Shown: positions 1 through 5,306, numbered from the stretch's first letter. The stretch is 5,423 bases of DNA from Paracoccaceae bacterium (GCA_026984895.1 JALSRF010000033.1:1-5423); one strand, 5' to 3'. Program-made: numbers and translations. The notes: generated by a model not told the origin, from the sequence alone.

Positions 1-408
1 AGCGGGCCGGGGCGGTGCGATGACGTGCTGCTGGACATGCTGCGCGCGGGGACCGGATGCGCCGTGCTGCGCATCGAGGAGGCAGGGCTGGCACCGGCCG
101 TCGCGCAAGGGGCGGGCGATGCCGCGCCCGATGCTGGGGCCGATGCTGGGGCAGACGTTGGGGCCGATTCTGGGGCTGACGTTGGGTCCGCCGGCGCGTC
201 CGGTGGGCGGGGCAGCGTTCCGGGCGATGGCGACGCGTGCCGGGGCGCCGCCGGCGGGGCGCCGCCGGGCGCGGTCTTCACGGCGCAGGGCATGGCCCAT
301 CTGGCGGTGCGCGTGTGGCGCGGACTGCCCACGAGCGGCCCCGCGACCACCGGGGTTGCGGCGGCTGTCGGCGGCGGGCAGATCAGCAGGCCCTCGGGGC
401 GGTTCTGA
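1..408 (+). CDS. 3' end of an unrecognised Ala/Gly/Asp-rich protein (partial)
   Basis: The reading frame is open from the first base of the window to a TGA at 406-408, so the gene probably starts upstream; an internal ATG at 25 could also serve as a start. Third codon positions are overwhelmingly G or C, which supports this frame as coding. The visible 135 residues begin with a protein-like stretch (DDVLLDMLRAG, then AVLRIEEAGLAPAV). Next comes a Gly/Ala/Asp-rich linker built of five imperfect 12-bp repeats at 130-189 (DAGA, DAGA, DVGA, DSGA, DVGS). After the linker a more ordinary stretch (QGMAHLAVRVWRGLP) runs to the C-terminus. I do not recognise the family. No membrane segment is evident. 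It is followed by 187 bp before murI, so co-transcription is possible but not shown. The alternative is that the linker part is non-coding; the frame-preserving 12-bp units argue mildly against that. Confidence 0.45.
   Translation, partial: SGPGRCDDVLLDMLRAGTGCAVLRIEEAGLAPAVAQGAGDAAPDAGADAGADVGADSGADVGSAGASGGRGSVPGDGDACRGAAGGAPPGAVFTAQGMAHLAVRVWRGLPTSGPATTGVAAAVGGGQISRPSGRF
130..189 (+). repeat. Five imperfect 12-bp tandem repeats, in frame
   Basis: Five consecutive 12-bp units begin at 130, 142, 154, 166 and 178, following the pattern GAyxyTGGGGCn. Each encodes Asp-X-Gly-(Ala/Ser) in the frame of the surrounding partial gene. The copies have diverged mainly at second-codon and wobble positions, so the array is not fresh. 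Confidence 0.85.
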
Positions 409-508
409 GCGGCGGGGCGGGCGATCCGGCCGCGTTGCGCGCGCGCATCGCCTGCGCAACGGACAGCGCGGGGTGGCGGGGATCGGCGGGAATCGGTGGG
501 GGTCGGCC

Positions 509-537
509 TTGTGCCCCATGCGCCAATCTGGGATATG
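509..537 (+). promoter_or_regulatory. Weak candidate sigma-70 promoter for murI
   Basis: In the 187-bp gap before murI, TTGTGC (509-514) and GATATG (532-537) are separated by 17 bp and lie in the least GC-rich part of the gap. Each matches three of six consensus bases. Transcription would begin near 544, leaving a leader of about 50 nt. The remainder of the gap (409-508) is GC-rich with degenerate 10-bp repeats around 481-510 and holds no supported gene. Confidence 0.25.
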
Positions 538-595
538 GCAGCGCGGGGTTTTCGGCCGGTCGGGGACGATGCGTCGCGCAGATCAGGAGGCAATC

Positions 596-1528
596 ATGAC
601 GGTTGGAATATTCGACTCCGGGCTGGGCGGTCTTACCGTGCTGGAGGCGGCGCGCAAGCGCCTTCCCGACGTGCGTTTTGCCTATTACGGGGACAATGCG
701 CATGCGCCTTACGGCGTGCGCGATGCCGATGACATCTATCGGCTGACCTGCAAGGGGGTCGAACGGCTCTGGCAGGAGGGCTGCGATCTGGTGATCCTGG
801 CCTGCAACACGGCAAGCGCCGCGGCGCTGCGGCGCATGCAGGAAAACTGGGTCCCCGAGGGCAAGCGCGTTCTGGGCGTGTTCGTGCCGCTGATCGAGGC
901 GCTGACCGAACGCAAGTGGGGCGACAACAGCCCGCCGCGCGAGGTGGCGGTGCGCCATGTGGCCCTCTTTGCCACGCCGACCACCGTTGCCAGCCGGGCT
1001 TTCCAGAGGGAATTGGCCTTTCGCGCCATAGGCGTAGACGTCGAAGCTCAGGCGTGCGGCGGGGTGGTCGACGCCATCGAAGAAGGCGACATGATCCTGG
1101 CCGAGGCGCTGGTGCGCAGCCATGTGGACGCGCTCAGGCGCAAGATGCCGTCCCCCGAGGCGGCGATCCTGGGGTGCACCCATTACCCGCTGATGGAAGA
1201 GGTGTTTCAGGATGCGCTCGGGGCGGGCGTGCGGGTATTCAGCCAGGGCGATCTGGTGGCCGAAAGCCTGGCCGATTACCTGAAACGCCACCCCGCAATG
1301 CGCGGCGCGCCCGCAACAGGAGCCGCCGCCGGGGCGGGCGCGCGACCGGGCGAAGGGGCGGGGAACGCGCCGGGCGACGCCTCAGGGGGCAGGGCGGAAG
1401 ACGGGGCCGAAGACGGGGCCGAAGACGGGGCCGGAGAGGGGGCGATGCTGACAACGGGCGACCCGCGCCGGGTGTCGGATCAGGCGACGCGCTTTTTGCG
1501 TCGAACGGTCACCTTCCGCAAGGCGTGA
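596..1528 (+). CDS. murI: Glutamate racemase with low-complexity C-terminal insert
   Basis: This 310-residue cytoplasmic enzyme interconverts L- and D-glutamate and so supplies D-Glu for peptidoglycan precursors. The N-terminus has the family signature GIFDSGLGGLTV (residues 4-15, with Asp7-Ser8). GDNAHAPYG follows at 32-40. The two catalytic cysteines are Cys70 in ACNTASA and Cys194 in GCTHYP. The start at 596 is chosen because AGGAGG (585-590) sits 5 nt upstream and the family's N-terminal motif begins immediately; the same frame is open further upstream but is not protein-like there. The family is usually about 260-280 residues. The excess is an Ala/Gly/Glu/Asp-rich insert at about 237-283, between the C-terminal helix (AESLADYLKRHP) and the terminal TTGDPRRVSDQATRFL segment. 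The insert contains three exact EDGA repeats. It lies away from the catalytic motifs, so activity is expected to be retained. Confidence 0.95.
   Translation: MTVGIFDSGLGGLTVLEAARKRLPDVRFAYYGDNAHAPYGVRDADDIYRLTCKGVERLWQEGCDLVILACNTASAAALRRMQENWVPEGKRVLGVFVPLIEALTERKWGDNSPPREVAVRHVALFATPTTVASRAFQRELAFRAIGVDVEAQACGGVVDAIEEGDMILAEALVRSHVDALRRKMPSPEAAILGCTHYPLMEEVFQDALGAGVRVFSQGDLVAESLADYLKRHPAMRGAPATGAAAGAGARPGEGAGNAPGDASGGRAEDGAEDGAEDGAGEGAMLTTGDPRRVSDQATRFLRRTVTFRKA
1397..1432 (+). repeat. Three exact 12-bp tandem repeats inside murI
   Basis: Units at 1397-1408, 1409-1420 and 1421-1432 are identical (GAAGACGGGGCC) and encode Glu-Asp-Gly-Ala three times in the murI frame. Perfect identity suggests recent expansion by slippage. 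Because the unit is a multiple of three, copy-number change would alter protein length without breaking the frame. Confidence 0.9.
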
Positions 1529-1532
1529 GCAG

Positions 1533-1565
1533 GACAGGCGAACGACAGGCGAACGACAGGTGAAA
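1533..1565 (+). repeat. 11-bp tandem repeat just after murI
   Basis: Two exact copies of GACAGGCGAAC (1533-1543 and 1544-1554) and a third degenerate copy (1555-1565) begin 4 bp after the murI stop codon. The 11-bp period is not a multiple of three, consistent with non-coding DNA. Confidence 0.8.
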
Positions 1566-1601
1566 GGCATCATGCGCAGGACATGACCGGGGCCGGGCAC
1601 G

Positions 1602-1634
1602 CCGGGGGCCCGACAGGCGCTCGAACGCCCCCGG
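1602..1634 (+). terminator. GC-rich stem-loop downstream of murI
   Basis: CCGGGGGC (1602-1609) can pair perfectly with GCCCCCGG (1627-1634) across a 17-nt loop, giving an 8-bp stem. There is no following T-tract, so it is not a classical intrinsic terminator. It could be a 3'-end stabilising or Rho-linked structure, or chance in GC-rich DNA. The rest of the 224-bp gap between murI and argC holds repeats and, at 1692-1752, a less GC-rich stretch that may contain the argC promoter, but I could not pick convincing promoter boxes. Confidence 0.2.
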
Positions 1635-1649
1635 GGCGTGGGCAGCGCC

Positions 1650-1679
1650 GGGCGGGGCTGGGCACGGGCGGGGCTGGGC
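1650..1679 (+). repeat. 16-bp tandem repeat in the murI-argC gap
   Basis: GGGCGGGGCTGGGCAC at 1650-1665 is followed directly by a second copy lacking the last two bases (1666-1679). The tract is G-rich on the + strand, with several runs of three or four G, so it could form a quadruplex. Confidence 0.75.
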
Positions 1680-1752
1680 GCCTCGCCGCCGTTTTCCGCT
1701 GCCGGTGCAGTTTGCCCTGTGATTTTCCGAAATTTCCGCTAACAGGTGACCC

Positions 1753-2778
1753 ATGGAACGGAAAATTGCCATACTCGGGGCCTCCGGTTACACCGGGGGC
1801 GAGCTTCTCCGGCTGATCGCGACCCATCCGCAGATGCGCGTTGCGGCGCTTGCGGCCGAGCGCAATGCCGGCCGGCGCGTGGGCGAGGTGTTCGCCCATC
1901 TGGCGCATCTGGGGCTGCCGGACCTGGTGAAGACGGAGGCGGTGGATTTTGCCGACATCGACCTGGCCTTTCTGGCGCTGCCCCACGGGGTCAGTCATGC
2001 CCTGGTGCGCCGGATCCCGGCGCATGTGAAGGTGGTGGACCTGTCGGCCGATTTCCGGTTGCGCGACCCGGAGGCCTATCGCAGATGGTATGGCCAGGAG
2101 CACGGCGCGCCCGATCTTCAGCACGAGGCGGCCTTCGGCATCCCCGAGCTTTACCGCGACCGGATCGCCCGGGCGCGCATCGTTGCCAACAGCGGCTGTT
2201 ATGTGGCGACATCGCTGCTGGCGCTGGTGCCGCCGCTGCGCGCAGGCGCGCTGGCCCCCGAGGGTATCGTGATCGACGCCAAATCCGGGGTCAGCGGTGC
2301 CGGGCGCGCACTGAAGGAGGCCATGTTGTATTGCGAGGTGAACGAGGGGTTCGCCGCCTACGGCCTGGCCGGTCACCGGCACATGGGCGAACTGGACCAG
2401 GAGCTGAGCCTGGCGGCCGGAGCGCCGGTTCAGGCCAGCTTCACGCCCCATCTCGTGCCGATGAGTCGCGGCATGATGGCGACGATCTATGCGTGCGGCG
2501 ATGCGGCACGGGTGCATTGCGCCCTGGCCGACATATATAAGGACGAGCCCTTCGTTTCGGTCCTGCCCCCGGGCGAGGTTCCGCAGACGCGCCATGTGCG
2601 CGCGTCCAACCGCTGTCATATCGGGGTGGTGGCCGATCGGGCGCCGGGACGGGTGATACTCGTTTCGGTGCTGGACAACCTGGTGAAAGGGGCCTCGGGG
2701 CAGGCGCTGCAATGCGCCAATATCATGCTGGGGCTTGAGGAAACCGCCGGGCTGACACTGGCCCCGGTGTTCCCATGA
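1753..2778 (+). CDS. argC: N-acetyl-gamma-glutamyl-phosphate reductase
   Basis: This 341-residue cytoplasmic enzyme carries out the third step of arginine biosynthesis, the NADPH-dependent reduction of N-acetylglutamyl phosphate to the semialdehyde. The dinucleotide-binding loop GASGYTGGELLR is at 9-20. Family motifs VVDLSADFRL (94-103), DAKSGVSGAGR (175-185), HRHMGE (208-213) and the C-terminal DNLVKGASGQA (308-318) are all present. The nucleophilic cysteine is Cys149 (codon 2197-2199). Its surroundings read NSGCYVAT, whereas the family usually has NPGCYPT, so the flanking proline and threonine are replaced. The start at 1753 has AGGTGA 3 nt upstream and puts the nucleotide-binding strand at the usual distance from the N-terminus. 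Length is normal for the short bacterial type. ccmE follows after 19 bp, which suggests co-transcription without a functional link. Confidence 0.95.
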   Translation: MERKIAILGASGYTGGELLRLIATHPQMRVAALAAERNAGRRVGEVFAHLAHLGLPDLVKTEAVDFADIDLAFLALPHGVSHALVRRIPAHVKVVDLSADFRLRDPEAYRRWYGQEHGAPDLQHEAAFGIPELYRDRIARARIVANSGCYVATSLLALVPPLRAGALAPEGIVIDAKSGVSGAGRALKEAMLYCEVNEGFAAYGLAGHRHMGELDQELSLAAGAPVQASFTPHLVPMSRGMMATIYACGDAARVHCALADIYKDEPFVSVLPPGEVPQTRHVRASNRCHIGVVADRAPGRVILVSVLDNLVKGASGQALQCANIMLGLEETAGLTLAPVFP

Positions 2779-2797
2779 GCGACGCGAGGAGAGCGAC

Positions 2798-3268
2798 ATG
2801 GCTGGCTTGAAAGGACTGAAGAAAAAGCGCCGCATCCAGATCATCGTGGCGGCTGCGATTGCGCTTGCGGTCTCGACCGGGCTGATCGGATATGCGATGC
2901 GCGACGGGATCAACTTTTTCCGGGCGCCGGCGCAGGTGGCCGAAAACCCGCCCGGCCCGCGCGAGGTGTTTCGCATCGGCGGGCTGGTCGAGAAGGGCTC
3001 GCTGGTGCGCGGTCAGGGCGAAACCGTGACCTTCAACGTCACCGACGGCGCCGCCAGCATCCCGGTGCGCTATACCGGCGTGCTGCCCGACCTGTTCAAG
3101 GAGGGCAAGGGCATGGTCGGCACCGGGCGGCTTGTGGACGGGGTGTTCCAGGCCAGCGAGATCCTGGCCAAGCACGATGAAAACTACATGCCCAAGGAAG
3201 TGGTGGACGCGCTGAAGAAACAGGGCATGTATGTGCCGCCGGACGGCTCGGGGGCGCCCGGCAGCTGA
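2798..3268 (+). CDS. ccmE: Cytochrome c maturation haem chaperone CcmE
   Basis: This 156-residue membrane-anchored periplasmic protein accepts haem from the CcmABCD system, holds it covalently and passes it to the CcmF/H ligation complex for attachment to apocytochromes c. A basic N-terminus (GLKKKRR, 6-12) precedes one uncleaved membrane anchor at about 13-33. An OB-fold beta-barrel follows: FRIGGLVEKGSL at 58-69, VTFNVTDG at 77-84 and IPVRYTGVLPDLF at 88-100. The haem-binding His126 and the nearby axial ligand Tyr130 lie in AKHDENYMP (124-132). A short flexible C-terminal tail is normal for the family. GAGGAGA (2786-2792) lies 5 nt upstream of the start. The gene follows argC by 19 bp and is probably in the same transcript. 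The usual partner ccmF is not next; a 294-bp gap and a lysis cassette follow instead. Confidence 0.96.
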   Translation: MAGLKGLKKKRRIQIIVAAAIALAVSTGLIGYAMRDGINFFRAPAQVAENPPGPREVFRIGGLVEKGSLVRGQGETVTFNVTDGAASIPVRYTGVLPDLFKEGKGMVGTGRLVDGVFQASEILAKHDENYMPKEVVDALKKQGMYVPPDGSGAPGS

Positions 3269-3276
3269 GCCGCCCC

Positions 3277-3315
3277 CCGCAGCCGCGCCCCGCAGCAGTG
3301 CGCCGCAGCCGCGCC
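3277..3315 (+). repeat. 13-bp tandem repeats after ccmE
   Basis: CCGCAGCCGCGCC occurs at 3277-3289 and 3303-3315, with a degenerate middle copy (3290-3302). This C-rich tract opens the 294-bp gap between ccmE and the endolysin gene. From 3316 to 3450 the gap is further GC-rich, low-complexity sequence in which I see no gene. Confidence 0.7.
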
Positions 3316-3450
3316 CGCCCGGACATGGGAAACCGTCCCTCGGAGGCGGGCCGCGCCCGGGCCGGCAGCCGCGCCCCGCCCGCGCGCCAACCCCGGGCAT
3401 CCCCGGCGCGCCGGATGCGGGGAAAACGGCGGCTGACGGCGCCGCGGGCC

Positions 3451-3492
3451 GGGGCGTCAGTCGGGGCGTGAGTCGGGGCGTAAGCCGGGGCG
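3451..3492 (+). repeat. 12-bp tandem repeat upstream of the lysis cassette
   Basis: Units at 3451-3462, 3463-3474 and 3475-3486 (GGGGCGTsAGTC and a variant) are followed by a partial fourth (3487-3492). The array ends a few bases before the first dyad of the putative regulatory region of the endolysin gene. Confidence 0.85.
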
Positions 3493-3497
3493 CGCGC

Positions 3498-3519
3498 ATC
3501 GTTAGCGCAGCTTAACGAT
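3498..3519 (+). promoter_or_regulatory. Perfect 7-bp dyad, candidate operator with CtrA-like half-site
   Basis: ATCGTTA (3498-3504) and TAACGAT (3513-3519) are perfect inverted repeats around an 8-nt centre. The right arm with its preceding base reads TTAACGAT, one base from TTAACCAT, a CtrA-type half-site as I recall it; the left arm on the - strand reads CTAACGAT. The dyad lies 44-65 bp upstream of the endolysin start, where GC content drops sharply. It could be an operator or a hairpin. The CtrA link is inference from motif similarity and from known CtrA control of GTA lysis genes in Rhodobacter. Confidence 0.4.
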
Positions 3520-3536
3520 TTCGGAACAGCCTAGAG

Positions 3537-3556
3537 CCCGCATTCAATCTTGCGGG
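3537..3556 (+). promoter_or_regulatory. Stem-loop overlapping the endolysin ribosome-binding region
   Basis: CCCGCA (3537-3542) pairs perfectly with TGCGGG (3551-3556) across an 8-nt loop, ending 6 bp before the ATG at 3563. The only Shine-Dalgarno-like sequence for the endolysin, GGGTG at 3554-3558, is partly inside the 3' arm. If the leader is transcribed, the hairpin would mask that site. Alternatively it is a second operator dyad. Confidence 0.4.
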
Positions 3557-3562
3557 TGTTCC

Positions 3563-4174
3563 ATGAAATCAATCGAGGCCATGGCCGACGCGATCATCCA
3601 GCGCGAAGGCGGCTTTTCCGACAATCCCGGCGACCCGGGCGGTGCGACCCGTTTCGGGGTCACGCTGGCCACCTTGCGCCGGTTGGGCCTGGACCTGACC
3701 GGCGACGGCAAGGTGGACCGGCGCGACCTGCGCAAGCTCGATCGCAAGACCGCGCGCGACATCTTCATTCGCGACTACTACCTGCGTCCGCGCATCGATC
3801 TGCTGCCCGAGGAACTCCGGGAAAACGTTTTCGACATGTATGTGAATTCCGGGGCGCAGGCGGTGCGCCTGCTGCAGCGGCTGCTGGGCGACATGGGCCA
3901 CCGGGTGAAGGTGGACGGGCTGATCGGCCCGCAGACCGCGCGCGCCGCCCGGCTGGCCGCCGAAGAGGCCCGGGGGGTGATCGGCGATGCCTACGGGATC
4001 GCGCGGCGCAACTACTACTATGCCCTGGCCGACCGCCGGCCGCGCCTGCGCCGGTTTGCGCGCCGGCGCGACGGCGGCAAGGGCGGCTGGATCCGGCGCG
4101 CCGAGTCCTTCATTTCGCCGAAATACCGGCTGAGCGACGCCGAACACGCCAGGCGGGTGGCGGCATGGGCGTGA
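3563..4174 (+). CDS. GH108-type endolysin (GTA/phage-like lysozyme)
   Basis: This 203-residue muralytic enzyme is predicted to cut the glycan backbone of peptidoglycan once holins open the inner membrane. The N-terminal glycoside hydrolase 108 domain (about 5-93) contains the signature EGGFSDNPGDPGGATRFGVT (15-34), with Glu15 the expected catalytic acid. A C-terminal peptidoglycan-binding domain of the PG_binding_3 type follows (about 95-185: NSGAQAVRLLQRLLG, VDGLIGPQTARAAR, GGWIRRAESF). There is no signal peptide, consistent with holin-dependent export. Residues 44-55 (DLTGDGKVDRRD) match an EF-hand-like calcium loop. The start has only a weak ribosome-binding site (GGGTG, 4 nt upstream) that overlaps a hairpin; a second in-frame ATG at 3581 would shorten the N-terminus by six residues. 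The stop overlaps the holin start by 10 nt. It resembles the endolysin used for GTA release in Rhodobacter capsulatus. Confidence 0.9.
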   Translation: MKSIEAMADAIIQREGGFSDNPGDPGGATRFGVTLATLRRLGLDLTGDGKVDRRDLRKLDRKTARDIFIRDYYLRPRIDLLPEELRENVFDMYVNSGAQAVRLLQRLLGDMGHRVKVDGLIGPQTARAARLAAEEARGVIGDAYGIARRNYYYALADRRPRLRRFARRRDGGKGGWIRRAESFISPKYRLSDAEHARRVAAWA

Positions 4175-4710
4175 TTTCGGCAATCCTTGACGCCCTGTTC
4201 GGGGGCGGGCGGAACGTGGTGAAGGATACCGTGGAGGTGTTTCGCCAGAATGCCGAATCCTCGGCCCGGCGCGATGCGGCCTACCGGGCGGCGGCGCTGG
4301 GGGAGTTCGGCCGCGAATTCGCGGTGCCGCGGCGCGGGCGCTTCGACCGCTTCATGGACGGGCTGAACCGGCTGCCGCGCCCGGCGCTGGCGCTGGGCAC
4401 GCTGGGGCTGTTCGTTGCGGCGATGATCGACCCGATCTGGTTTGCCTCGCGCATGCAGGGGATCGCCCTGGTGCCGGAACCGCTGTGGTGGCTTCTGGGG
4501 GCGATCGTGTCCTTCTATTTCGGTGCAAGACATCAGGTCAAGTCGCAGGAGTTTCAGCGCTCGATCGCCGATACGCTGGCCAACACCGCCCGGGTGCGCG
4601 GCGAAATCGCGGCGCTGGAGGCGCTGCGGAACGGGGCCGGCGAGGCGCGCAGCTTTTCCACCGGCGAGAACGCGGCCCTGGCGGACTGGAGGCGCGTCAA
4701 TGACAAGTGA
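4165..4710 (+). CDS. GTA-release type holin (3TM holin family)
   Basis: This 181-residue inner-membrane protein is predicted to form the lesion that lets the endolysin reach the wall. A short hydrophobic/Gly-rich N-terminus (MGVISAILDALFGGG) and a helical, charged region lead to FDRFMDGLNRLPRP (60-73). Two clear membrane segments follow at about 73-95 (LALGTLGLFVAAM) and 105-121 (EPLWWLLGAIVSFYFGA). A charged C-terminal helical domain runs to the end. The layout and motifs fit the Pfam family named 'holin of 3TMs, for gene-transfer release'; the third segment is the weak one, possibly the N-terminal helix. The ATG at 4165 overlaps the endolysin stop by 10 nt, with a poor ribosome-binding site (GGCGGGTGG), so translational coupling is likely. 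The frame is open further upstream, but only as an out-of-frame overlap with the endolysin gene. The end overlaps the next gene by 11 nt. Confidence 0.88.
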   Translation: MGVISAILDALFGGGRNVVKDTVEVFRQNAESSARRDAAYRAAALGEFGREFAVPRRGRFDRFMDGLNRLPRPALALGTLGLFVAAMIDPIWFASRMQGIALVPEPLWWLLGAIVSFYFGARHQVKSQEFQRSIADTLANTARVRGEIAALEALRNGAGEARSFSTGENAALADWRRVNDK

Positions 4711-4879
4711 TCTGTTCATCAAGATTCTCGGCGAACAGGGGCCCTGGGCGCTGCTGGTGTTCTATCTGCTCTACCGCGATCTGCAGAAGGACCAGGTGAC
4801 GCGCGACGTCGTCAACAAGAATTCACAGGTTCTGGTGGAGCTCACCACACTTATCCGCGAACGCCTGCCGCGTTCGTGA
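4700..4879 (+). CDS. BhlA/UviB-like mini-holin, 59 residues
   Basis: This 59-residue protein has one N-terminal membrane segment at about 13-26 (QGPWALLVFYLLYRDL) and a hydrophilic, probably coiled-coil C-terminus (about 27-57). The arrangement and the motif in which Gln-Gly-Pro precedes the hydrophobic stretch recall the BhlA/UviB family of holin-like peptides, which are usually somewhat longer (about 70-90 residues). The ATG at 4700 overlaps the larger holin's end by 11 nt and has a good ribosome-binding site, TGGAGG (4687-4692), 7 nt upstream. Its position as the third gene of an overlapping lysis cassette supports a membrane-permeabilising or holin-modulating role (an antiholin is possible). 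The family assignment is from motif memory; the coding call itself is firmer. Confidence 0.8.
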   Translation: MTSDLFIKILGEQGPWALLVFYLLYRDLQKDQVTRDVVNKNSQVLVELTTLIRERLPRS

Positions 4880-4951
4880 AGCGCGCATCCGGCGCGCGCA
4901 GGCCAACGGGGCGCAAGACGAACGCAAGACATCTGACGGAGGCATTGCAAA

Positions 4952-5131
4952 ATGGCACGAAACCTGAAGGAAGCGGCCGAACGGCACCGCCGGGCCGCCG
5001 AAGACCTGGACCGGGCGCTGCGCGACTGCCTGGCGGCGCTTGCCCGCGATGCCGGGGACGACGCGCGTTTTCAGGTCATCGAAGGCGGGCGGCGCAGCTC
5101 CGGGAGCGGGCAATCCGGCGCCGGGCGCTGA
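4952..5131 (+). CDS. Small helical hypothetical protein, possibly frameshifted at its 3' end
   Basis: This 59-residue frame has a strong ribosome-binding site (CGGAGG, 4937-4942) 9 nt before its ATG. It begins with an amphipathic, heptad-like helix rich in Ala, Arg, Glu and Leu (LKEAAERHRRAAEDLDRALRD, residues 5-25 broken here only for length). ARFQVIEGG follows at 38-46. The last 13 residues are a Gly/Ser/Arg tail unlike the rest. In the other frame from about 5089, the same DNA reads AAQLRERAIRRRALNLGEDPD, a much more protein-like helical continuation, so the native C-terminus may have been lost by a small indel in the GC-rich stretch at 5084-5094. No signal peptide or membrane segment is seen. 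It lies 72 bp after the mini-holin gene and may be transcribed with the lysis cassette. I do not recognise a family. Confidence 0.55.
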   Translation: MARNLKEAAERHRRAAEDLDRALRDCLAALARDAGDDARFQVIEGGRRSSGSGQSGAGR

Positions 5132-5207
5132 ACCTGGGCGAAGACCCGGACGCCGGACGCCGGCGGAGGCCGGGCCAGGACGGGGCACGGGGCACGGGGC
5201 GCAGGGC

Positions 5208-5287
5208 ACGGTCGCAAGACACGGGCGCAAGGCACGGGCGCAAGGCACGGGCGGCCGGGCAGGGCACGGAAAACGGGCACGGAAAAC
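5208..5287 (+). repeat. Minisatellite-like tract with two 13-bp repeat types
   Basis: ACGGGCGCAAGGC is exact at 5221-5233 and 5234-5246, with a degenerate copy at 5208-5220 and a partial one after 5246. A second 13-bp unit, GGGCACGGAAAAC, is exact at 5262-5274 and 5275-5287. Upstream, 5132-5207 holds related degenerate GGCACGGG motifs. No gene is supported across 5132-5409; frames that stay open there are repeat-driven. Confidence 0.85.
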
Positions 5288-5306
5288 GGGCGCGCGGGGC
5301 CGCGGC

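Noticed and set aside
20..595. Long upstream extension of the murI frame to a start near position 20
   Set aside because: The extension is Arg/Pro/Ala-rich and not protein-like, it overlaps a better-supported frame at 1-408, and a strong AGGAGG precedes the ATG at 596, where the MurI family begins.
383..1291. Long open frame on the - strand across murI
   Set aside because: It is antisense to murI with its catalytic motifs intact, and is explained by GC-rich codon bias.
1570..2976. Long open frame on the - strand across argC
   Set aside because: It is antisense to an unmistakable argC and reflects high GC content. Its composition (Arg/His/Gly-rich) matches no family I know, and there is no ribosome-binding site of note.
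3523..3549. GGAAC (3523-3527) as an EcfG/RpoE-type -35 box for the endolysin
   Set aside because: No matching -10 element lies at the required 16-17 bp spacing, and the general-stress EcfG system is generally not expected in this group.
3569..4722. Two open frames on the - strand opposite the lysis cassette
   Set aside because: They mirror the codon bias of the endolysin and holin genes; no domain-like motif is visible.
5208..5287. CRISPR array
   Set aside because: Repeats are only 13 bp, directly abutting, with no unique spacers; this is a tandem repeat.
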